The notes beneath the pieces are model-generated. The model had not been told where the DNA came from. It saw only the letters and a program-made list of their open reading frames with translations, and did not search any database. A program made the translations under genes and the position numbers. Of a DNA stretch of 64,000 nucleotides, positions 62,043-64,000 are shown in pieces; position 1 is the first letter of the stretch; every line of letters begins with the position of its first letter. The DNA is from Methanomassiliicoccus sp. (lineage in GTDB: Archaea > Thermoplasmatota > Thermoplasmata > Methanomassiliicoccales > Methanomassiliicoccaceae). The stretch lies in contig JAAYAX010000005.1 in the NCBI GenBank assembly GCA_012719175.1, positions 62,001 to 126,000 on the forward strand, in the 5' to 3' direction.

Positions 62043-63488
62043 ATGAGTGAGAAAATGGAGCAGGACGTGGTTGAGCAGATAGGGACGATCGTAGGCGAGA
62101 GCAACTATTCCACCAGGATTGCTGATCTGTATACTTATGGGTTCGACGCATCTATCCATCACGTCACCCCGGAGATCGTGGTGCAGCCTCGGAGCACGGA
62201 GCAGGTATCCAAGCTCATGAAGCTCGCCAACTCCCTGAAGATCCCTGTGGTGCCCCGTGGGGCCGGTACCGGCCTGTGCGGTGGAGCCGTACCTCTGCAG
62301 GGAGGAATGGTGATCGATCTCACCCGGATGAACAAGATCAAGGAGATCAGGGTGGAGGACCTCTACTGCGTATGCGAGGCAGGGGTGGTCTATGACCACC
62401 TGCAAAAGGCGCTGGGACCATACAAGTTCACCTTCCCTCCTACCCCCGGTAGCGCCGAGGCGTGCACCATCGGTGGCATGGTATCCACCAACGCCTCGGG
62501 CATGAGGGCCATCAAGTACGGGGGGACCAGGGACTACGTCCTGGGGCTGGAGGTCGTCCTGCCCTCGGGAGAGATCATGCAGCTGGGTACGAGGACGCTG
62601 AAGAACGCCTCCGGCTATCAGCTGGACCGCCTATTCGTAGGGGCCGAGGGAACTCTGGGGATCATCACCCAAGTGACCCTGAAGATCGTTCCCAAGCCCA
62701 AGAAGATGGCCATGATCATCGCCGGCTTCGACACCCTGGAGAAGGCCGGGAAGTGCGTATCCGCGCTCATCGCCAAGCCCCTGCTCCCGTCGGCAGTGGA
62801 GCTCATGGACTCCACATGCATCCGTGCCGTTAACAAGGCCATCAATGCCGGGCTGCCTGACGTGGCCGCGCTATGCATGATCGAGGTCGACGGCGACCCC
62901 AAGGTGGTGGCCGAGGAACTGGTGGAGGTCGTAAAGGTCGCGGATTCCATTGGCGCCGTGGGCCTGCAGCAGTCGGACGACCCCGCGCAGATGGCCAAGT
63001 GGACCAACTCCCGGAAGAGCGTCATGGCCGCTCTGTCACGTTATGGCGAGGGCCTGGTCTCGGTGTCCCTGGCCGATGATATGGGCGTCCCCATCTCCAA
63101 GATACCCGATGCGGTGGTGGAGTTCGCCAAGATCGCCGACAGGTACGGCGTCATCATCGGCACCTACGGGCACGCTGCGGACGGCAACCTGCACACGAAG
63201 ATGCTGCTCAACCCCGAGTCCCCGGAGTCATGGCGGGCTGGGGAGAAGGCGGTGCGCGATATCTTCGACACCTGCCTGCGGCTGGGCGGAACGGTTACAG
63301 GGGAGCATGGAGTGGGCATTTCCAAGGCACCCTATTTCCAGAAGGAGAGGGCCTCGGCCATCATCGCTATGAAGGCCATAAAGACGGCGCTCGACCCTAA
63401 CAACATCATGAACCCCGGGAAGATGCAGGACTGGGACGGGTACATCATCCAGCACCTGCGTTACCCCTGCGCCGATCAGAACCAGTGA
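62043..63488 (+). CDS. FAD-linked oxidase, GlcD/D-lactate dehydrogenase-like
   Basis: A 481-residue flavoprotein of the VAO family. FAD-binding PCMH domain: VVPRGAGTGLCGGAVP (about 69), FPPTPGSAEACTIGGMVST (about 131) and LGIITQV. C-terminal substrate domain: HAADGNLHTKMLL (about 378) and GTVTGEHGVGISK (about 417) with the metal- and substrate-binding His. Oxidises a 2-hydroxy acid such as D-lactate or glycolate. No partner FeS subunit (GlcF) is seen in the window. Confidence 0.92.
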   Translation: MSEKMEQDVVEQIGTIVGESNYSTRIADLYTYGFDASIHHVTPEIVVQPRSTEQVSKLMKLANSLKIPVVPRGAGTGLCGGAVPLQGGMVIDLTRMNKIKEIRVEDLYCVCEAGVVYDHLQKALGPYKFTFPPTPGSAEACTIGGMVSTNASGMRAIKYGGTRDYVLGLEVVLPSGEIMQLGTRTLKNASGYQLDRLFVGAEGTLGIITQVTLKIVPKPKKMAMIIAGFDTLEKAGKCVSALIAKPLLPSAVELMDSTCIRAVNKAINAGLPDVAALCMIEVDGDPKVVAEELVEVVKVADSIGAVGLQQSDDPAQMAKWTNSRKSVMAALSRYGEGLVSVSLADDMGVPISKIPDAVVEFAKIADRYGVIIGTYGHAADGNLHTKMLLNPESPESWRAGEKAVRDIFDTCLRLGGTVTGEHGVGISKAPYFQKERASAIIAMKAIKTALDPNNIMNPGKMQDWDGYIIQHLRYPCADQNQ

Positions 63489-63983
63489 TCACGCCAGGAC
63501 GTTGAGGTACACCATGGCCGCGAGGGCCGCCGATGCACCAAAGGTCACGATGTACACCGGAAGGTTCCACTTCATGACCTTGTAACCGTCCAGAGGCGGT
63601 ATGGGTAGCGGGTTGAAAGCAGCCAGCATCAGGTTCACGGTCCCGATCAGGTAGAGTGCCAATGCAAGTAGGCCTGCGTTGAGCCACAACCCCAGGCCCA
63701 TGAAGGACAATCCCAGAGCCAGGTTGGTGAGGGGGCCGGCGATGCTGATGAGGCCGTTCTGCTTGCGGCTGATCATGCCCTGGATGTACACCGCGCCGGG
63801 AGCGGCGAACAGGAAACCCATGAACGCGAACAGGACCGCCATGAGAAGGCCCATAGGGTAGGCGCGGAACTCCGCCCACGCCCCGCTCCTCTGAGCGACG
63901 ATCTTGTGAGCGAGCTCGTGCAGCATGAAGCCGGTGAGAACTGCGACAAAGGATACGCCCACCGTATACAGCAGAGACTCCAC
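63489..63983 (-). CDS. Site-2-protease-like M50 membrane metallopeptidase
   Basis: A 164-residue membrane protein with about five hydrophobic segments. Seen: HELAHK near residue 22 (HExxH zinc motif; the catalytic Glu is present) and NPLPIPPLDGYKV near 132, giving the third zinc-ligand Asp. Short site-2 proteases of this kind cleave transmembrane substrates. The first available start is GTG 63983; the frame stays open to the window edge, so the true start may lie beyond 64000. Confidence 0.87.
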   Translation of the reverse strand: MESLLYTVGVSFVAVLTGFMLHELAHKIVAQRSGAWAEFRAYPMGLLMAVLFAFMGFLFAAPGAVYIQGMISRKQNGLISIAGPLTNLALGLSFMGLGLWLNAGLLALALYLIGTVNLMLAAFNPLPIPPLDGYKVMKWNLPVYIVTFGASAALAAMVYLNVLA

Positions 63984-64000
63984 CGTCGTCAGTCCGCTGA

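Overview
The window looks like chromosomal DNA of a euryarchaeon. The evidence is eL18-uL13-uS9-RpoN, archaeal release factor aRF1, archaeal TrpRS, PheRS alpha and ArgRS, D-aminoacyl-tRNA deacylase DtdA, the archaeal purine enzyme PurP, hexameric-type UMP kinase and TATA-box promoters. High GC in the backbone, a bacterial-type zinc-lid adenylate kinase and the gene mix fit Thermoplasmata, perhaps Methanomassiliicoccales. That placement is an inference; no methanogenesis gene is present.

Region 1 (1-5.3 kb) is accessory: an ABC ATPase cut by the window edge, a membrane-anchored surface protein, an orphan D12-type adenine methyltransferase and small proteins.

Region 2 (5.36-22.11 kb) is a 16.7-kb integrative element in the 3' end of tRNA-Pro(GGG). 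It is bounded by 16-bp direct repeats, one inside the tRNA gene. The left half carries a defence cargo: a truncated Mrr remnant, a SIR2-domain protein, a type ISP restriction-modification protein and a second SIR2 protein. The right half is the element's own machinery: a small recombinase-like protein, short ORFs, an AT-rich repeat and hairpin region that may be an origin, an overlapping operon ending in a primase-helicase, and a tyrosine integrase whose stop codon touches the attachment site.

Region 3 (22.2-33.1 kb) has the ribosomal protein/RpoN operon and two giant tandem DUF4011/COG1112 helicase paralogs. Their C-terminal nuclease domains appear to have lost key residues.

Region 4 (33.3-37.5 kb) has an endonuclease IV-like protein and a SIS-domain isomerase. 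Then comes the most striking locus: four same-strand genes for an E1-like enzyme, a ubiquitin-like protein with an internal Gly-Gly and a six-residue tail, an E2-like conjugating enzyme with HPN and Cys, and an Rpn11-like JAMM protease. Together they form a compact, apparently complete E1-Ubl-E2-deconjugase system with no recognisable E3.

Region 5 (37.7-64 kb) is mostly housekeeping. It holds aminoacyl-tRNA synthetases, TrmO, DtdA, aRF1, UMP kinase, adenylate kinase, PurP, lipoate ligase, an MgtE-like transporter divergent from two PhoU/TrkA-C regulators, GNAT acetyltransferases, signalling proteins (response regulator, PAS-PAS-GAF, wHTH-TPR paralogs), tRNA-Gln(CTG), an FAD-linked oxidase and a site-2-protease-like peptidase. 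One GC-rich intergenic stretch at 48.1-48.35 kb may encode a structured RNA.
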